Assembly (NCBI RefSeq): GCF_041734735.1
Contig: NC_134878.1
Location: 37,819,867-37,883,866, forward strand
DNA length: 64,000 bases
Direction: 5' to 3'
Origin: Babylonia areolata
Taxonomy: Eukaryota; Mollusca; Gastropoda; Neogastropoda; Buccinidae
In this document: piece by piece, positions 51,948 through 63,100 of the stretch
How positions within the stretch are numbered: position 1 is the first letter of the stretch
Layout: every line of letters starts with the position of its first letter
Made by a program: the position numbers and the translations under genes
The notes under the pieces: model-generated
Databases searched by the model: none
Seen by the model: only the letters and a program-made list of their open reading frames with translations
Told to the model about the DNA's origin: nothing

Positions 51948-53167
51948 CTTCTATATTTAATTGTCCATCCATAATTACAAATACATACGCATTTAGCGGT
52001 TCTGCCGTTTCAGCTTTTTTCTGAATCTGAATCGTAATGCCTTCAGACGCATTTTCGATACGACGTCCACTCCCGTGAAGAGAATTATCATCTGTGGTGC
52101 GCATATCCAACCAAAGAGCATAATTATTCGTGAAATATTCGCCGACTGTGACATCCGCTAGTTCTAAATCTTTTACCACTTTGTCTACTTCGGGGTCGCG
52201 TTTTTGCGTTCCGAAAAACTTTCTTATTTCATCCCATTGTTGATAGGAACGCATACCTTGACTAAACAGTTGATTGGGCACACCTTCGATCGTCACTTCA
52301 ACCTTATCGATCTTAGGATTGTAATACTCATCAAACAACAGCAGTACCCCCTTCATACTTTTTGCCGGCACGTTGAGATTAATATTCCAGAGTGTGTCAG
52401 ATTTGTCCAGAGGAATTTTACGATGTCGTAGTATTCTATCAAATAAAATAGCGAGCCTACCCGAATAATAACCGGCTATCTGTCTCGCAAGTTCGGGTTG
52501 TGTGACTTTCTCAAACTCGAGACTAATCCCTTCTATCGTATAGGATACATCCGGGTCTGTGCTGCGGATAACCTTGCTATAAGCGTTAAAGGTAAGTTCA
52601 TACTCCAGGCGATCGCCGAGAGCACTCTGATAAAATGGTGCATGAGATTCTAGCAATTCGAAATCAAGCGGAATACAAAATCGATTACCATAAGCCTCCG
52701 CAATGGCGGCATCTCTAGCGATAGTGTCATCTCCATTATCCGCGTTAATACGCAATCGTGTCACATTACGGTTTGTAGTTAAGTCAATACCTTGATAAAC
52801 GGCGTTTCTTCGTTCTTGTCGAGTTCGCCAAAGATCTCCATAAGTATAAAATACATCACTATCTTCAACGCTCATGATTTCATTACCGGAAATGCGAATG
52901 GTTGTTTTACGTACTATGGCTCTACCAATATTATCAACGAGTGTTCTGTTTGCATCTGTTGTAGAAGTCAAAGAAATTTTGAATGCTAGTCGAACACTCC
53001 CCGGAACGATCACATCGTCAACACCTAAATTAGGAAAGCGTACAAGAAGTTGTTGATTCTGATCGATAGTTGACGGATTGTTAGTAATCACGACAGTCTG
53101 CCGCACGCCCTTTATCCCCCGCGGGCTCCCGCAAACTTCTCATTGGATTAAGCTTTCTTCCACTCAT
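51919..53167 (-). CDS. MCP: Polinton major capsid protein, copy 2
   Basis: Same gene as at 30,427-31,672 and open for almost its entire length, from near the N-terminus to the C-terminal VIMDGQLNIEDGRFVEAVY. Its end overlaps the ATPase start by 29 bp, as in copy 1. Confidence 0.75.
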
Positions 53168-53219
53168 TTTTTTGGTTTTATATAGATATAATGATATAAC
53201 TTTATATTATAAGTTTAAT

Positions 53220-54338
53220 ATGGCGGAAGGTGGTGAGATGGCGGAAGGTGGTGAGTCAATAATAGAATCTGGTTTCTTGCAAACAGAATTATTAAAGAGC
53301 GCGGTTGATGATTACTATGATGCATTTGGACAAGAGCCCGATGTTGGGCGAAATTATACCAATTTTGAACTTGATAGTAGAGGTACACTACGATTAAAAA
53401 ATAATCCAGATTTTAATATCATTAACGTCCACACGAAACAACCCCTAGCACTTTCAACACTAGCGGGAAAACCTGGTGGAGCAAATATTATTCGCGAGGA
53501 ACTTGGTTTTGTAGACTGGAGGAAAAACTTAAAACCCCAAACGGTCGCGGCTCTCCAAAAGGTTGAAGCCAAACTGAGCGAAGAAATTGAGATGGATGAT
53601 TTCTCGCCAAATACAATCGATGAAGTACTTAAAACTATAGATGATCCTCCCCTCACCGATGAACTGGGTGGTTATATTCGTGAACTCAAAGGTTTAGACA
53701 AAGCCATGCAAAGACAGCGCGGTAATCTTTCTGACCACCTCTCAAAACTCTCTCACCTGGATGAAGAAATGTCAACTTTAAAAATAAGAATTCAGTCTGC
53801 GGAACTAGCTGATAAAGATGAAAGCGAAATCAAACCCTTGCGTTTACAATTAGACGATCTAAACATCGAGCGTGCTGCACGACTAGAAGCGATATCAACA
53901 CACAAAGAAGCGCTGCGATCTCAAATCAGCAGAATGCGTGAAACGATACACAGAATTCTTGAGGAGGACACAACACTAGCGGAACGTATTCGAACGCTTT
54001 TTAGAGAACAAGGCATTACTATCGTTTCCATTCTTACTGCCTTTGGTATGATTATCAGCACTATCGTTTTGACCGTCACGGGTGGAGGGGGCACTCCACG
54101 GGCGCCGCCGGGTAAAAAAGATGACAACTGGATAAGAAAAAGACTTAAAGATTTGGGAGAATTACTTAAAAAATTAGGTTTAAAGGCGATTGATGCCCTC
54201 CCAGGAGTCATTGGGGCTATTGTTTCGTGGTTATTAAGCACGTTGGGTAAAGCGGTTGGGTGGTTAGCCAACAACCTGTGGGCACTCGTGCTCGGTGCTG
54301 GCCTCCTCCTGTTTGATTATTTAAAGAAGAGAAAGTAA
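53220..54338 (+). CDS. Polinton coiled-coil and membrane-active protein, copy 2
   Basis: Identical 372-residue protein to that at 31,725-32,843; looks whole. The 22-bp convergent overlap with the next gene is preserved. Confidence 0.75.
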   Translation: MAEGGEMAEGGESIIESGFLQTELLKSAVDDYYDAFGQEPDVGRNYTNFELDSRGTLRLKNNPDFNIINVHTKQPLALSTLAGKPGGANIIREELGFVDWRKNLKPQTVAALQKVEAKLSEEIEMDDFSPNTIDEVLKTIDDPPLTDELGGYIRELKGLDKAMQRQRGNLSDHLSKLSHLDEEMSTLKIRIQSAELADKDESEIKPLRLQLDDLNIERAARLEAISTHKEALRSQISRMRETIHRILEEDTTLAERIRTLFREQGITIVSILTAFGMIISTIVLTVTGGGGTPRAPPGKKDDNWIRKRLKDLGELLKKLGLKAIDALPGVIGAIVSWLLSTLGKAVGWLANNLWALVLGAGLLLFDYLKKRK

Positions 54339-55864
54339 ATACCACCTATCAATCCTAAAGTAAGAGCGACTTTATAGTCTTTGTGAGTTGTTGGCTCTTC
54401 TTCGTACGATACTTTCGCTGGTTTGAGTTTAAATTTGTTATCCGAAGAACCTGCACCATACAGAAAGGGTCTATTACCAGCACCGGTAGCTATTGCAAAT
54501 CCTGGTCGAGATGTTTGTATTAATTTTTTATTTCTATAGGTAAGAGTGAACCACCCACGAATGCCTAACAAAACTCTCGTTTCACCCACTCCTGTCCTCG
54601 GTGTTGTCAAAGGCTTGTGTGATTTATAATCGAGCACCGTATTACTCGCATCAAGCATTGCCAAGTCTGCATCAGAAGGTGGCACAAGAGCCCAGTGACC
54701 TCTAGACCATTGAAGAGCTTTTCCTGATGGGGCAACAAAATAGTATGCAGGAACACTTTGGGGTGGTGGAACACTTTGGGTAGGTGGAACACTCTGGGTA
54801 TGTTGGGGTGGAACACTTTGGGTAGGTGGTACAATGTGTGGTAGTTCGTTTAATCCATCATTAACACCAATATTCTGTTCTTCTGTCGCAATGACAATTT
54901 TATTATTATAATTAATGTGTGTACCAACCCTCAATGCCATATCAGATGGGGCCATATAAAGGCCAACACCAAATGCAAAGTTTACTTCGGATCTCGCGTA
55001 CTGGAGAACGTCCTGGTTTTTTTTTATCGACGTTTGTAGGTTTTCGGGGGCATTAATCGCATCTTCAACATTGGCTAAAAATTGTTTTTGCGCATCAAAT
55101 CCAGTTCCTTTTGTTGTTATACTCGTGCGCGTTTGCGCTTGTGACCCTATTAGAGCCCACACATAAGTGCGAATGCTATCGTTGAGACGAACTATCCCCG
55201 CATGTGTAAAACCCAACCCCTTATCAGGAATAAATGTTGTCCAAGCCCGGGTGATGTCCACCGTATGTCTGATTTTATCGTGGGGGCTAAAGAACACAGG
55301 TCCCTCTCCTCTGTTTCTCATTGCCTGTCGTGCAGCCCCACCGGGGGTCTCAGCCTGAATAAATTCTCCCAAACCAAAGCCATGCTTTTCTATTTTCTGT
55401 CTCCAATCCCTCTGCCCAAATTCGGCACACAAACGCTGATAAACTGCTTTATCAAACGGATTATTATACATATTAAATGCTTGGTCGGTGGGTAGCGGGA
55501 TTTTTAACTCGTCCAATAACCTCCGAATCTGATAGTAAAAATGAAACCTATACACGGCTCGAATAAACGGATCAGAAGCTTGAAAATGTTCTTCCGTTAC
55601 TCCACACCCGGCGGTCGCGCACCATACCACAAAATTGATTTGATTCTGCCACCACACTATCGGGTTGTTTTTCCACGCAAGCCAGGCTGCATTCATCTCC
55701 CCAGTCATAGTGGGGTTCGCATAAGACTGAAAAACATCGGGAAACTTGGCGGTAAAAGAATATTCGCTGTTCACGTAGATCACTCGCGTACAACTTATTC
55801 TTTTTTCTTTATACCCGGTTGTATAGGACGCGTCCTTGTTGAAGCTGTAAATTTTCTTATTCAT
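54317..55864 (-). CDS. Polinton large protein, probable structural, copy 2
   Basis: A 515-residue ORF that looks whole: WWQNQINFVVWCATAGCGV block, PPTQSVPP repeats and a C-terminal membrane segment. It provides the reference reading for the broken copy at 32,822-34,369. Confidence 0.75.
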   Translation of the reverse strand: MNKKIYSFNKDASYTTGYKEKRISCTRVIYVNSEYSFTAKFPDVFQSYANPTMTGEMNAAWLAWKNNPIVWWQNQINFVVWCATAGCGVTEEHFQASDPFIRAVYRFHFYYQIRRLLDELKIPLPTDQAFNMYNNPFDKAVYQRLCAEFGQRDWRQKIEKHGFGLGEFIQAETPGGAARQAMRNRGEGPVFFSPHDKIRHTVDITRAWTTFIPDKGLGFTHAGIVRLNDSIRTYVWALIGSQAQTRTSITTKGTGFDAQKQFLANVEDAINAPENLQTSIKKNQDVLQYARSEVNFAFGVGLYMAPSDMALRVGTHINYNNKIVIATEEQNIGVNDGLNELPHIVPPTQSVPPQHTQSVPPTQSVPPPQSVPAYYFVAPSGKALQWSRGHWALVPPSDADLAMLDASNTVLDYKSHKPLTTPRTGVGETRVLLGIRGWFTLTYRNKKLIQTSRPGFAIATGAGNRPFLYGAGSSDNKFKLKPAKVSYEEEPTTHKDYKVALTLGLIGGIYFLFFK

Positions 55865-55871
55865 AGCTATG
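55862..55871. promoter_or_regulatory. Palindrome joining two divergent start codons, copy 2
   Basis: CATAGCTATG, as at 34,367-34,376. Confidence 0.85.
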
Positions 55872-56519
55872 TATATAATAACAACCGATATTCAAAAAGA
55901 CGAATTACCGCGGTGCATATCTAATCAAAGTGGAAGACTAGAAATCGCGCTGCGTGAAATAACTTATTATCCCAACTGGAAAAATATCAGTGATGAGCTC
56001 GGAAACAATTTCTTTACTACTACCGATCGTAAGATAATAATCCCAGATGGTTATTATAATGTGTGTGAATTGAATAAAGAAGTGTTCACCCCCCACGGTG
56101 CAGAGTTAGACTTGCACGCTCCGAGTGGCTATCTGAGAATAAAGAGCACCAAATCGATTGAACTTTCTGAGCGTCTTGCACATACTCTGGGGTTCCCCCA
56201 AAAACTCATCGCGCCGGGAATAATGGTGATAGGAAACAGGCATCCGCGGCTCGCGATACATAAAGCACTTTACATTCACCTCTCTCAAATTAATACCACC
56301 GATAATTTCTATAACGGATTGCCTTCTACGTTGTTACAATCAATCCCAGTAGAAAATGAAAGATGCGGGGGTGGTCGAACAACCACGTTGACATCACCCC
56401 AGTACAAAAGACTTTCTCACGGAGATTTACCACGTTTAACACTTTCTATAGTAGATGAAAATCATAATCCCGTTTCTATTGATTATTTAAATATTACATT
56501 ACATATAAGATATGGTTGA
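55869..56519 (+). CDS. Polinton penton-like minor capsid candidate, copy 2
   Basis: A 216-residue ORF that looks whole. MYIITTDIQKDELPRC start, ALREITYYPNWKNIS, IPDGYYNVCELNKEVF, RLAHTLGFPQKLIAPG and the strand-like end LNITLHIRYG. Predicted to be beta-rich. A single jelly-roll penton fits its size and place beside the capsid genes, but the call is by context rather than by a diagnostic motif. Overlaps the next gene by 8 bp (ATG inside the terminal codons). Confidence 0.55.
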   Translation: MYIITTDIQKDELPRCISNQSGRLEIALREITYYPNWKNISDELGNNFFTTTDRKIIIPDGYYNVCELNKEVFTPHGAELDLHAPSGYLRIKSTKSIELSERLAHTLGFPQKLIAPGIMVIGNRHPRLAIHKALYIHLSQINTTDNFYNGLPSTLLQSIPVENERCGGGRTTTLTSPQYKRLSHGDLPRLTLSIVDENHNPVSIDYLNITLHIRYG

Positions 56520-57264
56520 ACCCTGCACTACGCTCAGTTTAGTTGATCTCGGAGATACAGAGGGATTTGATGTGCCGGGAAAAGAAAATCAGTTGTACGC
56601 ATTCCAGCTTTCTGAAGGAACATACAAAAGAAAAGAAGTAAAAATTGGTGATATCGTGAGTGAGGATGATGTTGTCAATGATGAGCCCTATCAACTTGTT
56701 CGTTTAAACGGTACATGGCAGCTAAAACCCCTCGACAAGGGGATGGTAGATTTTAAAATTGAATCACCTTACATTACCAAAGAAGAAAATAATAATTATA
56801 AAATAAAAAACAGTGGCTGGATGTTCGCTGATTTAATAGCGTTTGATGTAAATATAGTAAATTACCAGAAGAGGTGTTATGTGCTTAAGAAACCCTCGAA
56901 TGTTAAATCTGAATTAGGAATAGATTTTTATGATGACTCAAGAAGTTTGTGGGGCTTCCGTTTCCGTATTATTTATGATGTAATTCTCGGTGAAGAGCCT
57001 GATGATTTTGTAGAAGTTTTTCGAGGGTTTTACATTAAATGGCCCAAAAATCTTGCAAATCAACCTCTGAGAATCACCTTTGAAAAACAAGCTGAATTGA
57101 TGAACTATGATATAATACCACAGGGTAGTCATATAGAATTCTCGCTTGAAGGTATTGCCACAAAACAGAATGCAATAAGTTTTTGGCCCCACCTCCGTCT
57201 TCCTCAAAATATTTCCTTTAGAAGACTACGTTGCACCAATTTGAATATTTATAGTATACTATAA
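56512..57264 (+). CDS. Polinton tandem paralog 1, copy 2
   Basis: A 250-residue ORF that looks whole; shares N-terminal, PDDFVEV and C-terminal blocks with the next gene. Confidence 0.68.
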   Translation: MVEPCTTLSLVDLGDTEGFDVPGKENQLYAFQLSEGTYKRKEVKIGDIVSEDDVVNDEPYQLVRLNGTWQLKPLDKGMVDFKIESPYITKEENNNYKIKNSGWMFADLIAFDVNIVNYQKRCYVLKKPSNVKSELGIDFYDDSRSLWGFRFRIIYDVILGEEPDDFVEVFRGFYIKWPKNLANQPLRITFEKQAELMNYDIIPQGSHIEFSLEGIATKQNAISFWPHLRLPQNISFRRLRCTNLNIYSIL

Positions 57265-57273
57265 ATATTAGAA

Positions 57274-58080
57274 ATGGTTGATCCCGGAGGGCCAGGAACA
57301 CATAATATCAAACCCTGCACTACGCTCGGTTTGGTTGATCTCGGAGATACAGACGGATTTGATGCGTCGGGAATAGAAAATCAGTTGTACGCCTTCCAAC
57401 TTTCTGAAGGAACGTACAAAAGAAAAGAAATAACGAGTAATGGTGGTGGTGTCAACAAATTCAGCGAACTTGCAGACGTGAACGTTGACGGTGTTGTTGT
57501 GAACAAACCACATCATCTTGTTCTTTCCGACGATGATACATGGGTACCTTATCCGGTGAATAACTGGGATTTAGATTTTGAAATAAAACAACCCTATGTT
57601 AGTATTGGAAGAAATCACGCTCTACAAAAAATACAAAATAGTGGTAAACTATTGGCTTCCTATCATACGCGTAAAGATCTAATCGTCGTTAACAGCGACG
57701 ACTTTGGATATGTTATTGGTATGAAAGGTAAAAAGACTGGTACACTGCGGTTAATTAAAGAGTTTGATTTTAAGCCGCCTATTCAGGGGTCAACTATCGT
57801 TTTAGATATACTCCTTAGTGGGGTGCCAGATGATTTTGTAGAAGTTTTAAAAGGGTTGCAGATAAAATGGCCTGGAAATCTTAAAAATAAACTCTTGAGA
57901 ATTACCATCAAAATTCCAGTGGTTGGCCCATCTGATCAACCCGATCCCTCTATAGAATTCTCGCTCGAAGGTGTCATCAAACGTCCATCATTAGATAAAA
58001 TATCTCTCGACTTTATTCACATCGGACCTCTTCAGCTTAAAAGACTGCGCTACTCTCCTCATCCTGTTACCATCATTTAA
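57274..58080 (+). CDS. Polinton tandem paralog 2, copy 2
   Basis: A 268-residue ORF that looks whole and begins nine bases after paralog 1 ends. See the entry at 35,778 for shared blocks. Confidence 0.68.
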   Translation: MVDPGGPGTHNIKPCTTLGLVDLGDTDGFDASGIENQLYAFQLSEGTYKRKEITSNGGGVNKFSELADVNVDGVVVNKPHHLVLSDDDTWVPYPVNNWDLDFEIKQPYVSIGRNHALQKIQNSGKLLASYHTRKDLIVVNSDDFGYVIGMKGKKTGTLRLIKEFDFKPPIQGSTIVLDILLSGVPDDFVEVLKGLQIKWPGNLKNKLLRITIKIPVVGPSDQPDPSIEFSLEGVIKRPSLDKISLDFIHIGPLQLKRLRYSPHPVTII

Positions 58081-58106
58081 AAACAAAAAATGATTACTAT
58101 AGAATA

Positions 58107-58590
58107 ATGGAGTTTCGCCTACGAGAGATATCGAATATAAAAAACAACCTCGAAAAAGAGCGTGATGAAAGAACTTTATTTTATAAAAAATATAAACGCG
58201 GTGTAAATATCGCTACAGCCGCGGATACAACGCTGACGACTCTTAGTCTCGCCCTTGGGGCATCGGGTGTTGGATTACTGTTGAGTGTTGCCGCTGTTCC
58301 CGTAGCTATTGGAATAGAAGTGGGAGCTGGTCTCCTTGGTGTGGTTGGTTTAACTTGTAAATTTATTCATAAAAAAATTAATGTCACAAGCTATGAAGCA
58401 CAACGAGATTCGCGTGTTGGCCGAGTCAAAACTGAACACTATAAATGATCTTATTTCAAAAGCATTAGAAGATGATAAAATAAGCGATGAAGAATTTAGT
58501 CTCATTCTGGCTGAAGTTGAAAAATTCAATGCAATGAAAACAGACATAAAATCGAAACACAAAACTCAGTTGTTAAAGAAAAATCTATTT
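58107..58590 (+). CDS. Polinton glycine-rich membrane protein, copy 2
   Basis: Same gene as at 36,612-37,097, with the YKKYKR helix and two Gly-rich hydrophobic segments. Broken about once in this copy. Confidence 0.6.
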
Positions 58591-58717
58591 GATATTCAAG
58601 ATGGTAAACCATCCAAAAAGCTAACTAGGTCAAACGTTCATATGTGAACGGTTGACTCAACCTCCTCTCTTTAAGGACCATTTGGCTCTCCATACACCTT
58701 TATAAGCCGGTTTTTCG

Positions 58718-59016
58718 TTTTTATGCTTGAGGGCGGTATTGCGCAGTTTTGGGCTGGGGTCGGTTGTATATAAAAACCCCATGACCGTTTCGCTCTCCAT
58801 ACACATATCCAACCATCATATTTTTTTTTTTTTATCTTGTGATTTGGCTCTCCATACACATATAACTTGTTTTAACTATATTTTTTTTTATGCTTGAGGG
58901 TCGTATTACTCCAACATACACAGGTTTTGACTAAATTTTTTTTATGCTTGAGGGCCTTAACACAAGCTAATACGCCCCAAAAAGTTGTATATAGAACCCC
59001 CATCTCTTATACTACT
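58718..59016 (-). repeat. Polinton right terminal inverted repeat, copy 2
   Basis: Same as 37,223-37,522; followed by the same CACGT (59,017-59,021). Confidence 0.93.
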
Positions 59017-59108
59017 CACGTACTGTTTGCTCTGACATTTATCTCCAATTGTGGCAGACAGAGACTTTGATTTGATCCCAGGTTTGGCACAGTAGCTGGT
59101 AAGCAGTC

Positions 59109-59522
59109 ATGCCTTCTGCTCCAACTGACATTCGGCTTGTCTGTGGCCGGTTTTTGCCTGTATTTATAGGCTTCATGTTGAAGAGAGCAAGAAAAGTGTC
59201 AGCCCTCCGTATCGCCATTGTCACGCTTCGACGACGGGTAGACGGTGTCAGTTTTGGCCTCCTCCTCTGTTATTTGTTCTGGGGTAGTTTTCTCCTTCGA
59301 TGTGGGGACATTGAAAGTAACCCAGGACCAAACACTAATCCCACCAAAGATAGCATGAGGCAGACAAGACTCGCAAGTGCAGGAACCTCTCGGAGGGCTA
59401 GTCTGGAAAGATCAAGTGGTGCTGGTACTTCGATGTCCTCCCCTTCGCCCACAGAACCAACTCTCAGTGACATCATGGCAACTATTAAAGTCGTGAGTGA
59501 TCAGATGGGGTCACAGATGTAG
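59109..59522 (+). CDS. LINE ORF1 leader with 2A-like peptide, copy 2
   Basis: Same as 37,615-38,028. GDIESNPGP is at 59,304-59,330. Ends at TAG 59,520-59,522, after which coding continues in the same frame. Confidence 0.85.
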   Translation: MPSAPTDIRLVCGRFLPVFIGFMLKRARKVSALRIAIVTLRRRVDGVSFGLLLCYLFWGSFLLRCGDIESNPGPNTNPTKDSMRQTRLASAGTSRRASLERSSGAGTSMSSPSPTEPTLSDIMATIKVVSDQMGSQM

Positions 59523-59528
59523 AGAAAG

Positions 59529-60146
59529 ATGGAGGAGCTGAAGCAAGAGCTGAAGCAGGAAGTCCGTGACATCAAAGAGGAATGTACAGCTCTGCGAAGT
59601 GATCTGAGGGGGATGAGGGAGGAGATGACGAAGCTGAGAGCGGAGAACGAGGAGCTGAAGAAGACGAACCAGGACCTGTCCCAGAAGCTGACCGACTGCG
59701 AGACTAGGATCGACGATCTAGAGGGCCGCTCCAAGCGCAACAACCTGATCTTTTACGGCCTTCCCAGGGGAACCAACGAGACCAGTGCAGACTGTGAGTG
59801 TCTAGTGCAGGAACTTCTGACGGACAAGCTGGATATGACTGATGTGGTGGAGTTTGACCCAGTGCATCGGCTGAGTTCCAGGCCTGACTCTCCTGTGATT
59901 GTTCCTTGTGCATTCTATAAGCAAAAGGTAACTATCCTTAAGGCTAAAGGCAAATTGAAAGGCTCTAACATATTCATTGGTGAGGATTTTTCAAAAGGTG
60001 TAAGAGAGATTAGACGTAGATTAACACCACACTTGAAAAAAGCTAGACAGGATGGAAAGAGAGCCACGATGGTGTACAACCATTTGCTTATAGACGGCAA
60101 AAAGTTCTCTGTCAACGCAAATGACAAGCTTGTCGAGTATAAATAG
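59529..60146 (+). CDS. LINE ORF1 (coiled coil plus RNA-recognition fold), copy 2
   Basis: Same as 38,035-38,652: L1-ORF1p-like RNA-binding protein ending at TAG 60,144-60,146. No ATG-initiated gap in frame separates it from ORF2. Confidence 0.85.
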   Translation: MEELKQELKQEVRDIKEECTALRSDLRGMREEMTKLRAENEELKKTNQDLSQKLTDCETRIDDLEGRSKRNNLIFYGLPRGTNETSADCECLVQELLTDKLDMTDVVEFDPVHRLSSRPDSPVIVPCAFYKQKVTILKAKGKLKGSNIFIGEDFSKGVREIRRRLTPHLKKARQDGKRATMVYNHLLIDGKKFSVNANDKLVEYK

Positions 60147-63100
60147 GGAACCGGCCAGCCCGTATTTTTTACAAGCTGTGTATTTTTGAATGAGGCGGGC
60201 AAAAGAAAGGGTACACCGGTATTGCCGTCCTGTGCATACCGAAATGACACTGAACCGGCACGTGTTTTAAGTGACGAGAACGGTGTGCATATGGGGTTTG
60301 CTGATGAAAATGTGCCGTGTGTGACAGCTGAAAATCCTGTTTGTGAGCATAGGCACAGGGTGAATGACGATTTGTTGAATCAAAGTAATAATTTTGTCAG
60401 CAAAGGAAATTGTAAAAATAAATCGCTATCTTTCATTCATTGGAATGTCAATGGACTGCTACCAAAATTACATGACAATGATTTTGTTTCGTTTCTTGAC
60501 TCTTTTGACTTTATTTGTTTAGTTGAAACATTTATTGATGAATTTAAGTCTTCTGCATTTTCTGGATATACTAGTTTCAGTGTACCTGCAATTAAATTTT
60601 CAGTAAAGGGGAGGCGATCGGGAGGAGTTCTGTGTCTTGTCAAAGATGTGTTTGTTCCATTTGTGAAGCAAGTTGATGTGAAATCAAACAGTTTTGGTGC
60701 ATTAATTGTCGATAAAAATGTGTTTGGTGTTGATAAAGATGTGTTGTATGTGTATTCTTATGTGCCACCTGAGGGTTCTCCCTATTATGCTCATTTTGAC
60801 TGTGAAAATGGTATTGCGTTATTAGAGGAGTTCTTGACTGATTGTTTGTTAGCCTGCAGGGATGTTTATATATTGCTGTGTGGGGATTTGAATGGAAGAA
60901 CTTCTAATGTCTCTCACTACTGTCAGAATGTTTCAGATATTTCAGAGTTTCAACATGTAAGCCACCCAGTTAGTGTTAATCGTTGTTCTGAAGATTCTGT
61001 ACTTAATAACTATGGTAAATTGTTGTTGAACATGTGTACTGCCCTTGACTTGTGTATTCTCAATGGTATGTGTCATGGCGACCAAAACGGTTGCTACACG
61101 TATGTGTCAGACAGTAGGTGCAGTGTGAATGATTATTTTCTTATGTCTTGTGACCTGTATGCATTGTTGTGTGATTTATGTGAGGTGCGAGTGTCTGAAA
61201 GAATTGATTCAGATCATATGCCTGTGGAACTTCATTTTAGGAATATTGGTGCTGAGCTGGAAAATACAAAGTTAGAAAATGACTTTATGTTGGATAAACT
61301 TGTGTGGAATGAGGATTCTGCTGATGTGTATAATAACAATATATCATCTGAAGAATATCAAGAAAGGATTAACTTTGCAATTAATCTTATTGATGTTGAT
61401 ATAAATCAAGCGTTAAAAGTGTTTAATGAATGCATTAAGGACGCTGCTGAATGTATGAAGAAACAAATATGTGTAAGGAATAAACTGAAACAGAAAGACT
61501 GGTTTAACGCAGGATGTCGCAGCAGTAAAAGAAATGTTCGCATGCTTCTTAACAAATTTAGACGCACTTTAGATGCAAACGATCGTAATTGCTTTAGGAA
61601 GGCCAGACGGGAATATAAGTATCTGCTAAAGAGAAAGCGAAAACTGTTTAATGCCTCTTTGCTGTCAGAATTAGTTGCCTCGATTAAGAATCAGAAACAT
61701 TTCTGGAACAAAGTTCGTAATATTTCATTGAAACGAAAACAGCCTGTTAACAATATTAGTGAAGATATGTGGTTTGAACATTTTAAGACTCTTCTTACAA
61801 AAGATGTTGATTCTGACAATGAATTTCAGTGGGTGCAAGGGGAAGGGGAAGGGGAAAATTATTTAAATCGCCCGATTTCAATAGACGAAGTAATGTTTGC
61901 TGTTCGTAAAATAAAAAGCCGTAAAGCTGCAGGACCAGATGGCATAATTGGTGAATTGTTAAAGTATGGTAGTAAAACTGAATCAATTCTGAATTTTTTT
62001 GTAATGTTTTTTAACCGTTTATTTAACAGTGGTGTCTATCCGGAGAATTGGACCGAGTGTGTTGTTTTACCTCTTTACAAAAAAGGAGATGTGAATAATC
62101 TAAGTAATTATAGAGGTATTTCTCTTTGCGATATTAATAGTAAACTTTACAGTACTATCATTAATCATAGATTGCAAGAATGGGTAGAAGACAATAACAT
62201 CACAGGCGAATACCAAGCAGGATTTAAACGGGGCTACTCTACTGTGGATCATATGTATACTATAATGGCTTTCGTTCAAAAACAATTCTCTTTAAATCGT
62301 AAATTGTATGTAGCTTTTATAGATTTTGAGAAAGCCTTCGACTCTATAAATAGAACAATTCTTTGGCCGATTCTTTTGAAAGCTGGTGTTCATGGAAAAT
62401 TGTTGAAATGTATAATGAGTATGTATGCATGTGTGAAAGCTCGGGTAAGGTGTGGGGGTAGGATGACAGATTATATCCAGTGTACTTCTGGGGTGAAACA
62501 AGGTGATGTTTGCAGCCCTATTCTGTTTTCTCTTTTTATTAACGAACTAACCACTGAAATTATTAGAAACGGAAAACATGGTGCTCAGTTTACGGGTGAT
62601 ATTTTAGAGTTGTTTATTCTTCTTCTAGCAGATGATGTTGCGCTAATTTCTGAAACTATTATTGGTTTGCAAACACAATTAAACAGTCTGTTTCGTTCTG
62701 CAAATTCACTTCAGTTGAAAGTAAACATGTCAAAAAGTAATATAATTGTTTTTAGAAAAGGTGGGTATTTAGGAATTAGAGAAAGATGGACGTATGGCGG
62801 GGTTATAATGCCTGTAGTGAATGCATATAAATACCTAGGAATATATTTTTCAACTAAGTTAAGTTTCACAGCTGCATGTAAGGATTTATCAAGCAGAGCT
62901 AAACACGCATTACTTTGTATTATGAAAAAAATGATAACGTTAGAAAATCATTCCTTTGAGTTGCTTATGAAACTACTTGATTCTCAGATACAACCTATTG
63001 TTCAGTACGCAGCTGAAATTTGGGGTCTGTCTAATGCTGCAGTATTTTGTGAGAATGTACATTTATTTGCGTTGAAAAAGTTTCTAGGAGTAAGTATGAA

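Larger units (their letters stand above)
48898..59016. mobile_element. Polinton/Maverick, copy 2 (left part missing at gap, fossil)
   Basis: Near-identical to 27,405-37,522: the right part of the element from the integrase to the right terminal repeat, with the same flanking CACGT and the same LINE beyond. The polymerase side is cut off by the assembly gap. Most genes look whole here; the handful of interruptions cluster in the part next to the gap, plus one in the last gene. The very high identity to copy 1 means that the two separated recently or are the same locus. Confidence 0.95.

Noticed and set aside
48898-59016. Second, independent Polinton insertion
   Set aside because: It shares its right flank and the adjacent LINE with copy 1 down to the same junction, so it is a duplicate of the locus, not a new insertion.
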